From: Dactylorhiza incarnata
Taxonomy: Eukaryota; Streptophyta; Magnoliopsida; Asparagales; Orchidaceae
DNA length: 64,000 nucleotides
Direction: 5' to 3'
NCBI GenBank assembly: GCA_033032865.1
Contig: JAWHQI010000065.1
Location: 1,674,001 to 1,738,000, forward strand
A program made the position numbers and the translations under genes. Under the pieces are notes generated by a model that did no database searches, was not told the DNA's origin, and saw only the letters and a list, made by a program, of their open reading frames with translations. This document shows positions 40,967 to 52,666 of the stretch, piece after piece; positions within the stretch are counted from its first letter, which is position 1; each line of letters starts with the position of its first letter.

Positions 40967-42099
40967 TTGGTGGAGGTCGGCTGCATCACCGTGGACAATC
41001 AAGCAAGCATCCTCGCTTCCATTCAGGCCAGAATCCAACGCCTGGAGGCTCGTGATGCCCGTTTGGACTCCACTCCATTGCCGCCCTTGGAGGACCCGTC
41101 CTCTTTCAGTGGGCTGCAGGCCAACCCCACGTCACCTCCTTCGCTTATCGCACTTGCCGCGGCATATGCGTCGTGCGCCCTCGAAGTTCCTCATTTCAAC
41201 GGGACCGGTCCTCTTGGATGGATTGTCAAGGCCGCACAATTCTTTGACATCCAGGGCACCCCGGAGACGTAGGTCTCCTTGATGCTCCTTGTCATGGAGG
41301 GCTCTGCCTTGCACTGGTTTTGTTGGCTTCGCAACTCCACCCCGCTCCTCTCGTGGGCCGACCTTAAACTGTCCTTAGTCAAGCACTACGATCACCACTA
41401 CTCAAACTATCGTGGAGAGTCTATGTGCCCTCTGCCACAAGTCTTCGATGAATATATATATTGACGAATTCATCGAGCTTGTAAAACAAATCCCTGGTCT
41501 TCCTCCCGATCACTATATGAGCTTCTTCCATCAGGGTCTCCAACCCCACATCCGCTCACAGCTCCGTACTCACCGTCCCCGAGATATTACCGACGCTATG
41601 GAGGTCGCCCGCTTGGTGGCGGCAGATTTCTCAGTGAAGATGGTAGACCGGCCGCGTTTCCAGACGGCCACACCCAGCTCCTCGCCTCGCTCCATTTTCC
41701 TTCCGCCTATTCCTCTACGGATTCCCGCGGGGGATCTCCACCTACGGTCATCCTTCCCCCAAAGTCGTCCATCCTTCCTCGCCCCCCCCCCTCCCACGGC
41801 TGACGGCCCCCAATCGCCTCTCGACACAGGTATAATGACTTGCGTAGTAATTGTGCTTCTGATGCAGGCAACCCTACTCCCGACGCACGACTGCCCGCTC
41901 ATGGAGCTGCGGGTTCTCATGTGTGACGATGGGGACGAAGTCAGGACCGCCGACTTCGATGCCTTATCCTTGATGAAGTCCCTCCGGCGGACACGTCGAC
42001 GGGTTCCTTTCAGTATTTTGAGCTCACTTTTTTCCACTGACGAAATTTCGGGGCACCGCACCATGAAGTTGTAGGGACTTCTGCATGGGATTTTTGTGG
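40967..42099 (+). pseudogene. Element H gag and start of protease
   Basis: Frames 40967-41464 (one stop at 41272) and, shifted, 41412-42074. An N-terminal helix (ASILASIQARIQRLEARDAR) precedes the gag core VPHFNGTGPLGWIVKAAQFF, GSALHWFCWLRNSTPLLSWA, then FVKQIPGLP-type block FIELVKQIPGLPPDHYMSFF. There is no zinc knuckle in the surviving Pro-rich stretch; a deletion near 41830-41880 seems to have removed it. The linker to the protease ends at the Copia C insertion (GTGTT). Confidence 0.82.
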
Positions 42100-42439
42100 T
42101 GTTTGTTGGGAATATTGACCACAAGATTCTTGATTTAAAGAAGCCCTAGGGATAACAATAAACAAATCATGTATTTGATGCTCTATTCTAGTTTTGATGT
42201 GACAGGTATAACAAAAGTGCATTCCTAATGTAGGGTTAGGCTTATGGTCACTCAAACAGTGTTTTGCCTATGTAATCCTTCATGGTGCAAAACACATGTT
42301 GACTTATGCCCTAACATTATATTAGACTTGTCACTATCAAGAAAAAGTCATTTGGAAAAGGTCTTGAAATGAAATTGCAAAGATAGCCAATAGGTTGAAT
42401 TAAGCCTAAAATTGGTTAAGGCAAATATCGGATCGATGA

Positions 42440-42469
42440 TCTAGACGACATAATTCTATGTCGTCTAGA
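42440..42469. promoter_or_regulatory. Perfect 13-bp palindrome with 4-nt loop
   Basis: TCTAGACGACATA, loop attc, TATGTCGTCTAGA. The 3' LTR copy (about 52988-53016) has mismatches (acaaaattctatgtcgttta). Role unknown. Confidence 0.85.
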
Positions 42470-42564
42470 CCACTGCTGTATCGGCTAGACGATCTCGACG
42501 ACAAAATTCTATGTCGGCTAGATCATAGTTACATCAGCCAGATATGATATATATCTTAATATTG

Positions 42565-42812
42565 GTTAAGTCCAATGTCGTCTAGAAGAGTTGTGTCGTC
42601 AAGAAGAGTTGTGTCGTTTAGAAGAGTTGTATCGTCCAGAAGGCGTGTACGTCAAGAAGGCCTGTATCGTCCAGAAGGCATGTATCGTCCAGAAGGATTA
42701 TATCGTCTAGAGGACCTGTATCGTCCAGAAGGCTTGTATTGTCTAGAAGGTATATATCGTTCAGAAGGCTTATATCGTCCAGACGGCTTATATCGTCTAG
42801 AAGAGTAAATCA
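42565..42812. repeat. LTR minisatellite of Copia C
   Basis: A 17-18-bp unit tatcgtc(t/c)agaaggc(t)t repeats about 13 times. The 3' LTR counterpart at 53120-53310 has fewer units. Units read as R-P-E-G-L-Y repeats, but the frame exists only because the unit is 18 bp. Confidence 0.9.
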
Positions 42813-43609
42813 TCCAGAAGATTTCTATGTATGCAAGACGCGGGAAGAAAACCGGGAATTATGCCTTAGCTTAAATTTCAATTTGAAATCCATCATCTGA
42901 TGCGTCAATCATGGGATTTCTTCTGTAAGGTCTTAATTAAATAAATCTTTCTTTATTCCTAGCCGTTGACAGATGTTTTCTATAAAAAAGCCTTGAGGGC
43001 TCACAATTCAGACAAGTGATTATTATTCTTTCTGACATTCTATCTAAATCTTTTACGAATCATCTGCGACCTGAACGAGAACGCAAATTCATTCGAGGGA
43101 GTAGCAAAATTTCTCAAGGAAGAATCCTAAGGTGTTGCTACAGTTTGTTCTCCAGTATTCTTGCAATAACTTCAGAGATTGTACAATAAAGATCTGATTC
43201 AACATATTGCTCAAGACTCAACAATTCAAATTCTCCCTGAAGATTTTCTAACTGAGCAAGAAGTTTTTATTCTGCAAGAAAATCTATTTGATCAAGGTCA
43301 AATTTTTCAAGAAGATTATTTCTGAGATCTGATCAAGAAAGAAGAAGCCTCTCTGATGTGCTTCTACAGAAGACTCAAGTTTATTCACTTATTCATCTTT
43401 TGAGTCTATGTTGTATTGCAAACAGTGAAATTATGAACGGTTGTTGTATGATCTTTTGAGATCTGAGTTGTAGGGCTTTGGTGTAAGCCTGAGTTGTAGT
43501 GTTTTGGTGTAAGCCTGAGCTGTAGGGCTCTTGGAGCCTGAGCTGTAGGGCTTTTGGAGCATCTCTTTGTGTGCAATGGCACAAGAGATTGACTCATATT
43601 AACTATAAA

Positions 43610-44500
43610 ACAATTAATAAGCTTTTATCAAAAAACTTAGTTAGGGCAGGTCCCAAGTGGAATTGTGCTTAAGAAAACCCTTGTCATGCATGTCAAATGG
43701 GCAAGCAAACACAGGCTTCCTTCAAGACAGTTGGTGTCAAGGATTCCATTAGGTATTTACATTTGATGCACATGGACTCGTTTGGTCCCATGTCAATTCA
43801 CAGCTTAAGGGAAAAAGTCTATACACGTGTTATTATTGATGATTTCTCTAGGTTTGCTTGGGTGTTATTTCTGAAACAAAAGTCAGATACACAAGACACC
43901 TTCATTATCTTTGTCAAGCAAATCCAGAATAAAATGAACTGCACTTTGGTCAAAATCAGAAGTGATCATGGAACAAATTTCAGTCAGGTGTTATGACCAA
44001 GTTCTGTGAAAGCTTAGGTATCATTCAGGAGTTTTCCTCTCCAAGAACTCCACAACAAAATGGAGTTGTAGAGAGAAAGAATAGAACCCTTATTGATGCT
44101 AGTAGAACTATGCTGAGTGACTCCTCACTACCAAAATATTTCTGGGATGCGGTAGTCAACACAACTTATCATGTGCAAATTAGAGTTTTAATCAACAAGA
44201 ATCACAATAAGACACTCTATAAGCTTCTTAAAGGCAGAAAACCAACATTAGCCAACTTCAAAATCTTTGGAAGTAAGTGTTATGTGTTAAACAATGGGAA
44301 GCACTATCTAACCATGTTTGCGGAGAAATCTTATGAAGGCATTTTTGTTGGGCACAACCATCATAGCAAAGCTTATAGGATCTATAATCCTAAATCTAAA
44401 TTGGTTGAAGAATCAATACATGTTGTCTTTGATGAATCTAACATGTTGTTTGAGGATTCTCCAAGATGTCCAGTTGCAGGTATAAGCTCCAAGCTTTAAG
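43610..44500 (+). pseudogene. Copia C integrase
   Basis: Starts at the pre-integrase zinc region (HACQMGKQTQASFKTV), then MHMDSFGPM, DDFSRFAWVLFLKQKSDTQD and IRSDHGTNF (catalytic Asp). A frameshift near 43995 leads to the second frame (43993-44499) with FSSPRTPQQNGVVERKNRTL (catalytic Glu) and a C-terminal KLLKGRKPTLANFKIFGSKC block. The SPRTPQQNGVVERKN motif is typical of SIRE-like Copia. Broken only by the frameshift and the missing N-terminus. Confidence 0.92.
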
Positions 44501-44869
44501 GATTTAAAGATAGCTGACACTGAAGAAGTACAAGAAGTGATCTCATTTGATTCTATCAGTGTTGAAGAAGAAGTTGAAGAACAAAAGACAAATCCTGAAG
44601 TGGAAGTCATCCAACCCACAGAAAAAGCAGTACCTGAAAGGAATAGAACAGTGGTTATTGCCACCAAGTTCCATAAAGGCCACCCACAAGATCAAATCAT
44701 TGGGGGCATCAATCAAGGAATTCAAACAAGGAGTGGCACCATGAATGAGGCACTCTATTTGAGCTTCCTCTCACAGGTGGAGCCAAAGAAGTTTGAAGAA
44801 ATCAACTCATATCAATTCTAGATCATGGCTATGCAAGAGAAATTGAACCAATTCCAAAGATGCAAAGTC

Positions 44870-46306
44870 TGAAATTTGGTTGTCAGACCCCAAGACCACA
44901 ACAAAATTGAAACTAAGTGGATGTTCAGAAATAAGATATATGAACAAGGAGTGATTATCAAGAATAAAGCAAGGTTGGTTGCAAATGACTATAGACAAGA
45001 AGAAGGCATAGACTTTGACCAAACATTTGCATCAGTAACAAGATTGGAGGTCATCATGTTGTTGCTAGCATATACAGCTCACAAAGACTTCAAGGTATGT
45101 CAAATGGATGTGAAGTCTGTCTTCCTCAATGGGAACTTGAAAGAGGAAGTATATATAGAACAACCCCCAGATTTTGTAAATTCAACTTATCTCAATCATG
45201 TTTACTATCTTAAGAAAGTCTTATATGGTCTTAAGCAAGCACCTAGAGCTTGGTATGAGACTCTATCTACCTTTCTCATTGAAAATAAGTTTTCAAGGGG
45301 AATGATAGATAAGACATTATTCCTAAGGGAAGTTAAAGGCAAGACCTTACTGGTCAAGATATATGTTGATGACATAATCTTTGGATCTACAGATGATCAC
45401 CTTTGTAAAAGATTTGCCAACCGTATGCAAGGGAAGTTTGAAATGAGCAGCATGAGAGAGCTGAAATATTTCTTAGGTCTTCAAGTGAAGCAATCTGAAG
45501 ATGAGATATTCATCTCTCAGACCAAGTTCACAAAAGAGCTCATAAAGAAATTTGGAATTGATAGTGCAACCTCAATGAGGACTCCAATGGGCTCCAATGT
45601 GTCTCTGGACAAGGATGAGAAAGGGAAACATTTTGATGAGACCATGAACAGATGCATCATTGGATCTCTGCTCTACCTAACTGCTAATAGACCAGACATT
45701 ATCTTTGCTACATGTGTTTGTGTCAGATATCAAGTGAACCCCAGGGACTCTCACTACACCTTTGCTAAGAGAATTTTGAGATACCTCAAGGGTGCACCTA
45801 ACATTGGCTTATGGTACCCTAAAAGTAATGATTTTGAGCTAACAGGCTTTTCAGATGCAGACTTTGCAAGATGCAAGGAAGACAGGAAAAGCACTTTAGG
45901 GACATGTCAATTCCTTTGAAGAAGTCTAATCTCATGGAGTAGTAAAAAGCAAACAAGTGTTGCAATCTCAACTGCAGAGTAAGAATACATCTCTGCTGGG
46001 AGTTGTTGTGCTCAATTGCTTTGGATTCAACATCAGCTAGAGGATTACAACCTTCAAATAAGGAAGACCTCATTATATTGTGATTCCTCAAGTGTTATCT
46101 CAATTGCCAAGAAACCAGTGGCACACAGCAGAACTAAGCATATAGAGATCAGGTATCACTTCATTAGGGAGCATGTGGAGAAGGAAGACATTTGCTTGGA
46201 ATATGTACCAACAGACAAGCAAGTGACTGAAATCTTCACTAAGCCCCTTGATGAAGCAAAATTCAATCAATTCAAAATTGAGCTTAGTATGTTTAATATG
46301 AATTGA
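44870..46306 (+). pseudogene. Copia C reverse transcriptase and RNase H
   Basis: RT from about 44876: [60 protein letters not shown] (first Asp present), [18 protein letters not shown] and [18 protein letters not shown] (YVDD). RNase [21 protein letters not shown], a stop at 45917, another at about 45980, and SRTKHIEIRYHFIREHVEKE, ending FTKPLDEAKFNQFK. Catalytic residues are kept. A linker ORF (44537-44821) precedes RT. Confidence 0.93.
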
Positions 46307-46439
46307 TATATTTCTCATTGAATTATGTTAATTATTCTTTCTCATTTAAAAGATTTATTGGTGTAAAGACCATAGATCTGGTCAATACAAATATTGTCTA
46401 ACCATTTTCTGGAAGTGTGCAGACTTTCTACTAAGTGTA

Positions 46440-46520
46440 GAAAAATATCGTCGAGAAGGTCTAGACGACACAGAAAATGTCGTCGAGAAGGTCCAGACGA
46501 CACAGAAAAATATCGTTGGG
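46440..46520. repeat. Internal copies of the gtcgtcgagaagg motif
   Basis: Two 33-bp direct repeats (atcgtcgagaaggtctagac then gacacagaaaa), built of the same gtcgtc(t)aga modules as the LTR minisatellite, lie between pol and the extra ORF. Confidence 0.85.
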
Positions 46521-46679
46521 ATGCAATTTTTGGCTATTGGCACACCAAAATTGGTTCTTTATTAATAATATTTTCTCAAAATTATTGCCAAATCAGGTGC
46601 ATGCCACTTTATATTTTTATTATAAACTATAATTAAAATCATTGTAGACATTGGTTTAAATACATCATGAAACCCTAGA

Positions 46680-47536
46680 GTGTTCAAGGTCATGACTACC
46701 ATCATTCTGACCAAGAAAACTAACTGGAGTCAGTTCATGTTTGAGAAGTTCAAGACATGTTTGAGTGCCCCTAATTTTGGGAGGATTATCTCACTATATC
46801 TGTTGAAGACCTTGGGTGATAGGCTTGATAAGTCACAAGGCACCCATCTGCATTATCTGAAGAAAAATGACTACAAATCTATAGAGTGGTGGGAGAAGCC
46901 TTTCCTCAAGTCTGGAAAGAGCCAAGGAGAAAGCTCTAAGAAGAAGGAAAGGAAGAAAAAGAAAGTAGTGGCAAGCTCTGACAGCCCTCCTAGTCATATT
47001 GAGGGGGAGCAATCTGAGCAAGATGTACCTCTAATAGATATGGAAGTAACAGCACCCATGGAGATGCCCAGGGTGGCTGATGAGATTGAGAAAGATGATG
47101 AAGCTGAGAAGGCTAATGAAGTTGAAAAGGAAGATGAAGTGGAGAAGGATATTGAGATAGAGAAAGAAGATGAAGTAGAGAAGAATGATGAAGTTGAGAA
47201 AAGTGCTGAAATAGAGAAGGTAGTTGAGGGGGAGTCTCCCTTGGAGAGCTCAGTTCAAGATACTGAGATAGTGGAGGGGGAGTCTTTCCTAGAAAACTCA
47301 GCATAATATACTGAAGTACTTGATGATGAAGAGACTGAAGTGATTGAGGGGGAATCTCAACATGAAAGCTCTGCCCAAAATGCAACTGATATAGAAGTTG
47401 TAGACCAACTTGTAGAGAAAATTGTTGAAAGTATTCCTACATATGTTAGCAAAGTGGTTGAACAACTAAATTCTTGTAGCCAAATGCTGGATGAACATCT
47501 CCTGGAAATAAAAAATCATATCACTGAAGGTGTGAA
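46680..47536 (+). pseudogene. Copia C extra ORF downstream of pol, 5' part
   Basis: The frame from 46680 starts MFKVMTTIILTKKTNWSQFM and holds a basic patch (KKKERKKKKVV), then a long Glu/Lys/Asp coiled-coil array (repeats of EKEDEVEKD type) and VEGESPLESSVQDTE repeats. It is interrupted by a stop at 47304 and continues in a second frame to 47536, where solo LTR D cut it. Position fits the third, env-like ORF of SIRE elements, but I see no signal peptide or membrane segment, so that name rests on position only. Confidence 0.6.
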
Positions 47537-47606
47537 TGTTACGCCCCCGCTACGCTTTACGGGGCGTCATTACGCACGGAGGAGCAAGGGCGCGCTAAAC
47601 AACAGG

Positions 47607-48313
47607 TGATGTAGACTCGGATTAGGTTGTCAAAAATAAAATATTTTAATCAGCATATTAATTTTGTTATCAAATAAAAGTAGGTTTCGAAAATAAATGG
47701 GTTTTAATTTTTAATTTATTTATTTTATTTAAAAAGAAGGTCGAGCGGCCAAATCGAATTTGACGCGCGCAAATCACTTTCCAACGTTGATGTTCGCAAA
47801 TCCGTTAATCGTTATTTGAGAGAAAATTCTTTGAGCGTTTTATGAGTTGAACCGTGGCGAGATTTATTCATCCACAAACAGAATTACAATAACAATTTAT
47901 GAAATAACGGTAATAGGAATGATTCGAACGTTCGAGGCAAGCTTAGCAATATTTAATTGAGACGCATAAAACTAATTTGATATTTTGGAAGCAGGGAAGG
48001 AGTGAATGTTACCCAAACAAAAGAAAAGGCCGTTCCAAATTCTGCGGTGGAAACGTAAAGTTGATGTGGTCAGGCCTGGATCTGAGAGCTTCAGGTTGAA
48101 ATCAGGGTTCGAGGTTCCGTCCAACTCGCGTAAGCGCAGGGCATGAACAGGAATGGACGTTGGTCGACGGAGAGGTGTGTCGTCGTCGACGTCAACCAGC
48201 GGAGAAGACTTCGGCAGGGCTCGCCTGGACTGAGGGGGCGTTCGACGGAGGCGGGCTGGAGGGGGGAGGTCGGGCTGACGTTGCTGGCGCTGGATGTGGC
48301 GTCGCCGCTGGCT
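47607..48313 (-). repeat. 3' LTR of E, truncated
   Basis: Matches 50492-51196 with few differences (a 2-bp length difference near ttgagaga). Similarity stops exactly at gtcgccgctggct; the remaining 553 bp of the LTR are absent and protease-tail coding is joined here. Confidence 0.93.
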
Positions 48314-49415
48314 TAATAAATCGATCTAGTTCCACAGATGTGTGCATACCCGAGTGATGGTGAGGCGAAAAGGTGTATTCGCTAAATATGAAATCGATCG
48401 AGTGTGGTGAGTGGAGTGAAAAAACATCGAATAGAGGGTTAGAAAACTGAGAAATATCAGGTGGCACGTTGGGACTCGATAAGTGTGGTGTGAGCGACAC
48501 ATCTGGGCCACGAGTTACTACGTGGGGTGGAGAATCATGAGGGAGTGTGGTGAGTAGTAATGTAGTGGAGTGACTATGAGGTGAACTCAATGGTGGAAGG
48601 GTCCTCTCTGGTATCCTGCTTCCATGGTGCTTGAAAGAATGAGAGTTCCTCGTGCCGTCGTGCATGACATGTCGATCGTACTGCCAAGATCGCCCTAGTA
48701 GGATGTGACAGACATCCATGGCGGCGACATGACATAGAACTATATCCGAATAGGTGCTCCCTATAGAAAACTCTACTAGACAATAGTGGGTAACGGGCAT
48801 AGTCAAATGACTATTGACCCCAGATAAATTGTAGGGTTGTTCTAACGGATGTGTCGCAAGCCCTAATACGTCGACCATGCGCTGAGAGACGAAATTCTCC
48901 ATACTGCCACTATCAATGATAATAGAACAAAATTGTCCCTGGATGCGTGCAGTAGTGCGGAAAATGTCGTGCCTCCTATGATCATCCTTAGTAGACTCAC
49001 TAGGGGTGATCAGGCTATATCGTAAGACGCAGACTAAGTGTTCGGCGTGCTCGCCCTCCACTTCTACGACATCCTCTGACTCGTGTTCAGGCTCAGGGTG
49101 AGACTCATTTGCGTAAACTCCATACTCGGGTTCACGTCCATCAGTGGAGTCAATAATAGCGACGAAGTGACGTCGCGGGCACTCAGATGATTTGTGCCCC
49201 GGCTCCATACACTTGAAGCAACGAAATACTCCCGTGTTGGGCTTAGTCCCAATAACCTCTTTACCACTGGAGGGATTAGCGGGTGGAGTAGGGGTCCCAG
49301 TAGTGAGGGGAGGGTGAAAGGAATCCAAGGCCCTAGTAGTGGGTGCAGTGGTGACGCTCGAGGTGGGTCTATCAGTAGACCTAACTCCGGATGTCCTCTT
49401 TTGTGAGGACTCCAC
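48314..49415 (-). pseudogene. Element E gag end and protease
   Basis: Same frame as the gag at 49440-50192, separated by one TGA. Zinc knuckle CFKCMEPGHKSSEC near 49200, acidic linker, then retropepsin ARIQGQFCSIIIDSGSMENF with the catalytic Asp, and DVCHILLGRSWQYDRHVMHD. A long Pro/His/Ser-rich tail follows, ending HTSVELDRFIK, then fuses by deletion into LTR sequence (the frame stops at 48192). The deletion removed RT, RNase H and integrase. Confidence 0.9.
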
Positions 49416-49439
49416 CCTCCGTGCTCGACTCGATATCTC

Positions 49440-50192
49440 TCATAAGTCCTTAAAATCAAATAACCCAAGTTGATCTCTAATGGAATATCGTAGTCCGTTC
49501 AGATATCGAGAGACAACCATGTCATCGTCATCTCGGAGATTGAGGCGAGACTGGAGTACTTGGAACTCGTTCGTATACTCGTTTACTGTCGACTTGTCTT
49601 GTCTCAGATTGTGGAACCTACGATATAGGGTTTGCATGTAATCAGGAGGCACATACCGTTTTCGAATTTGTTCTTTAAATTCTGCCCATGTGGTGATGGG
49701 TGGCATGCCTAAATTAAACCTAGTTCGCTCTATTTGTTCCCACCAAACTAACGCGGGACCTTTTAGTCTCATAGTGGCGTACTTAACCTGCCTAGCTCGG
49801 GGCATTTGCTTCCAAGTCAAGTAGCAGTCCATCCTGGCACACCAATCTAAAGAACGCTCAGGTTCTAAGTACCCTTCAAAGTCACCCACGTCTAACTTGA
49901 CTCCCATATTCCAATGAGGACGGTCATTAGGTTCGTTACGTGGCTCGGGTTCGGGTTCGGGCTCAGGTTGTGCAAGCTCTAGTGGCCTAGGGTTTGGGTT
50001 TACTTCGTTCACGGGTGCGCGGTTTATGTGTATGGTGGCTTCGATATTATTAACCGAAGTACGCAACCCATTCATAACGTGTGTGACACTTCCCATACCA
50101 GTGGTGATAGTCTCTACCGCTTTCATTAGTTCATTCATTCGTTGGGCTAAGTCCCCAACGCTAGTTTCTAAGTGATCGAACCATTTATCCAT
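49440..50192 (-). pseudogene. Element E gag
   Basis: Starts MDKWFDHLETSVGDLAQRMN (coiled coil). An acidic Pro/Glu repeat (EPEPEPEPRNEPND) precedes the gag core VGDFEGYLEPERSLDWCARM, ARQVKYATMRLKGPALVWWE and MQTLYRRFHNLRQDKSTVNE. It ends with a TGA after FDFKDL and runs on in frame into the next segment, so a single substitution or programmed readthrough separates gag from the zinc knuckle. Confidence 0.92.
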
Positions 50193-50477
50193 TAAAAATT
50201 ACTTGATTTTTTGTAAAGTTTTAATAGAAATAATTAAAATCCTTTTTTTTTTCTTTTTTAAATATTTTATTCTAAAGGTAGGACACTTTTACAAAAAATA
50301 AAATTTTAGAAATATTTGAAAACGAGCGTTTACCCGAGCTGGTAGAAAAATAATTTTGATTTTGAATTTTTTTTTATATTTTTAAAGCCAAAATTGTAAA
50401 ACTCAAATTAAAATTTCTTTTAATTTTTGAAAGATATACGGATCGATTGATTCGCGATAGGAGCGAACCAAAAAACC

Positions 50478-50488
50478 CTCTGATACCA
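50478..50488 (-). promoter_or_regulatory. Primer-binding site of E
   Basis: TGGTATCAGAG on the minus strand, 3 bp inside the 5' LTR. Confidence 0.9.
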
Positions 50489-50491
50489 AAC

Positions 50492-51749
50492 TGATGTAGA
50501 CTCGGATTAGGTTTTCAAAAATAAAATATTTTAATCAGCATATTAATTTTGTTATCAAATAAAAGTAGGTTTCGAAAATAAATGGGTTTTAATTTTTAAT
50601 TTATTTATTTTATTTAAAAAGAAGGTCGAGCGGCCAAATCGAATTTGACGCGCGCAAATCACTTTCAAACGTTGATGTTCGCAAATCCGTTAATCGTTAT
50701 TTGAGAGAATTCTTTGAGCGTTTTATGAGTTGAACCGTGGCGAGATTTATTCATCCACAAACAGAATTACAATAACAATTTATGAAATAACGGTAATAGG
50801 AATGATTCGAACGTTCGAGGCAAGCTTAGCAATATTTAATTGAGACGCATAAAACTAATTTGATATTTTGGAAGCAGGGAAGGAGTGAATGTTACCCAAA
50901 CAAAAGAAAAGGCCGTTCCAAATTCTGCGGTGGAAACGTAAAGTTGATGTGGCCACGCCTGGATCTGAGAGCTTCAGGTTGAAATCAGGGTTCGAGGTTC
51001 CGTCCAACTCGCGTAAGCGCAGGGCATGAACAGGAATGGACGCTGGTCGACGGAGAGGCGTGTCGTCGTCGACGTCAACCAGCGGAGAAGACTTCGGCAG
51101 GGCTCGCCTGGACTGAGGGGGCGTTCGACGGAGGCGGGCTGGAGGGGGGAGGTCGGGCTGACGTTGCTGGCGTTGGATGTGGCGTCGCCGCTGGCTGAAC
51201 TGGAGGCTGTCGGGCAAGTCGCAGGGCCGGCTATCAGAGGGAAACGAAAAATTTCGTTTTCCTCTAATTCTCCGGATGCTTTTCTCTGGGATGAACGCCC
51301 AATTCATAGCCTTAGAATATTTAGCTATTTCCTTTTTTTGTTTCCTCATATTTCCAAAATAATTGCTGCTATTTTTTTCCAAACTTAGGCTTTATTCCTT
51401 TCAACAAAGGTACACAATTGGTAGTCCATGAACAGTGTCAGATTTTATGCCAAATTATTTTCCAAAATATTTTGATGTATTTTATTTGGGATTAATTTTA
51501 TGTGTTTCCCTAAATAAATTAGGCTTGCCCCTTACGTCCTAACTACTCTAATTACCGGACCTCTTTATTTAAGATCCCACCGGCCGGTCACACCGATGAG
51601 CCGAAACTAATAACGGATTCATGGAAAGAGGAATACATGAAATAAATAACTGCAAAGGAAATGAACGAAAGTAAATAACTGCACGAAATAAATAAATAAA
51701 AGGCGCGTGATGGAGTCACGCGTCCTCGGATGCGGCGGGGGTTGCATCA
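50492..51749 (-). repeat. 5' LTR of E (1258 bp)
   Basis: On the minus strand TGATGCAACC...GTCTACATCA. It includes the U3 part missing from the other copy (51197-51749). Confidence 0.93.
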
Positions 51750-52014
51750 ACAGGGCTGAACCTTCCGGTTCAGCCCCCACGCAGTGAACCGGCCGGCCGA
51801 GGGCTGAACCAGGCGGGTTCAGCCCTCCTTGGAGGGGCCGGCCGGCCCCCTCCTTGCCCGGGTATTTATATACCAGGGCAGCCCCCCTTTTGGGGTTATG
51901 CAAGAGTATTTTCCTGGTTAGTTCTTCTCCGTCTTTCAAACCCTAACCCTAATCTTCCCCCTCTTTCTCTAGATCTTCTTCTCTCTAAGTCTCTCTAGTA
52001 GTTTTGCCCTAACA

Positions 52015-52472
52015 GTGAACATGCTCAGAAATAAGATATCTGACCTCTAGGGCAACATTTGTCAGCATGTATCTGAAGAAGTCAGAAAGGGGGAGGAAGT
52101 TATCATAAAGCATGGTGACACCTAAAGAGAAGGGGAGGAAGTTATCATAAAAGGAAAGCTGAGACACCTGAAGAGATGTTGGCTAGAAAGAAAAGGAAAG
52201 AAGAAATTGAGAAGGACCCCAGCTATGAAGAGTGGAGTCCAAAATCCAAGTCCATAATCTTGAATACATGGAATCAGTTCGACAGTCAAAGTATTAATAT
52301 ATCAAGGTATTATAGCTCTGTGGAATGGAACAAGCATGAAGAACAAGAGAGGAAGAGGAGGATTCACATGAGAAAGTATCATAATGGACCACCTCCTCCT
52401 CCAAGATACATTCCTAAGCCACTGGGCTACTTTGAAAATCAAAAGAGGAAAGCTGCTGAAGATAGTGATTAG
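52015..52472 (+). pseudogene. Copia C extra ORF, 3' part
   Basis: Resumes after solo LTR D: short frames with an internal duplication (gggaggaagttatcataaa twice, about 52091-52152), then 52176-52472 (MLARKKRKEEIEKDPSYEEW ... PRYIPKPLGYFENQKRKAAE), a basic, Pro-containing C-terminus. Same unknown function as the 5' part at 46680. Confidence 0.6.
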
Positions 52473-52666
52473 AGATCAAGGAAAGCAAATTGAAAAGTTG
52501 ACACTCTTGGATTAATGATGTTTTAATTAAAATCTCTAATGAAAACATTGTTCTAAATTTAGTATATAATGGAATTTTACATTATGCCTTGTGTCACTTT
52601 TGTTTATAATAATGTATATGTGTATATTGATATATGAGGTTCTGACTTCTTCAAATATGAGGAGAT

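Larger units (their letters stand above)
42105..43590 (+). repeat. 5' LTR of Copia C, 3' end lost
   Basis: TGTTGGGAATATTGACC... It matches 52667-53860. The match ends near agagattga at 43590, after which integrase-linker coding starts directly, so the LTR end, primer site, gag and protease were deleted together. It includes the minisatellite 42565-42810 and a perfect palindrome at 42440-42469. Confidence 0.85.
47602..51754 (-). mobile_element. Gypsy element E, gag-protease only
   Basis: Minus-strand element 47607-51749 inside solo LTR D with exact duplication ACAGG (47602-47606 and 51750-51754). The 5' LTR is complete (50492-51749, 1258 bp, ends TGATG.../...CATCA). A primer site, gag and protease follow. 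Then everything from RT through the first part (U3) of the 3' LTR is deleted, leaving 707 bp of that LTR (47607-48313). It is non-autonomous. Confidence 0.94.
47532..52019 (+). mobile_element. Solo LTR D, split by element E
   Basis: The LTR pieces are 47537-47606 and 51755-52014, about 330 bp in total, TGTTACGCCC...GCCCTAACA, with exact target duplication GTGAA at 47532-47536 and 52015-52019. It has the same stacked palindromes and tatttatatacc box as the LTRs of N1 and F, so it belongs to that chromovirus group. There is no internal region; it arose by LTR-LTR recombination. The orientation is plus. Confidence 0.92.

Noticed and set aside
42565..42812. Repeat protein made of RPEGLY-type units
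   Set aside because: The frame depends on the 18-bp unit inside an LTR and is not kept at 53120-53310.
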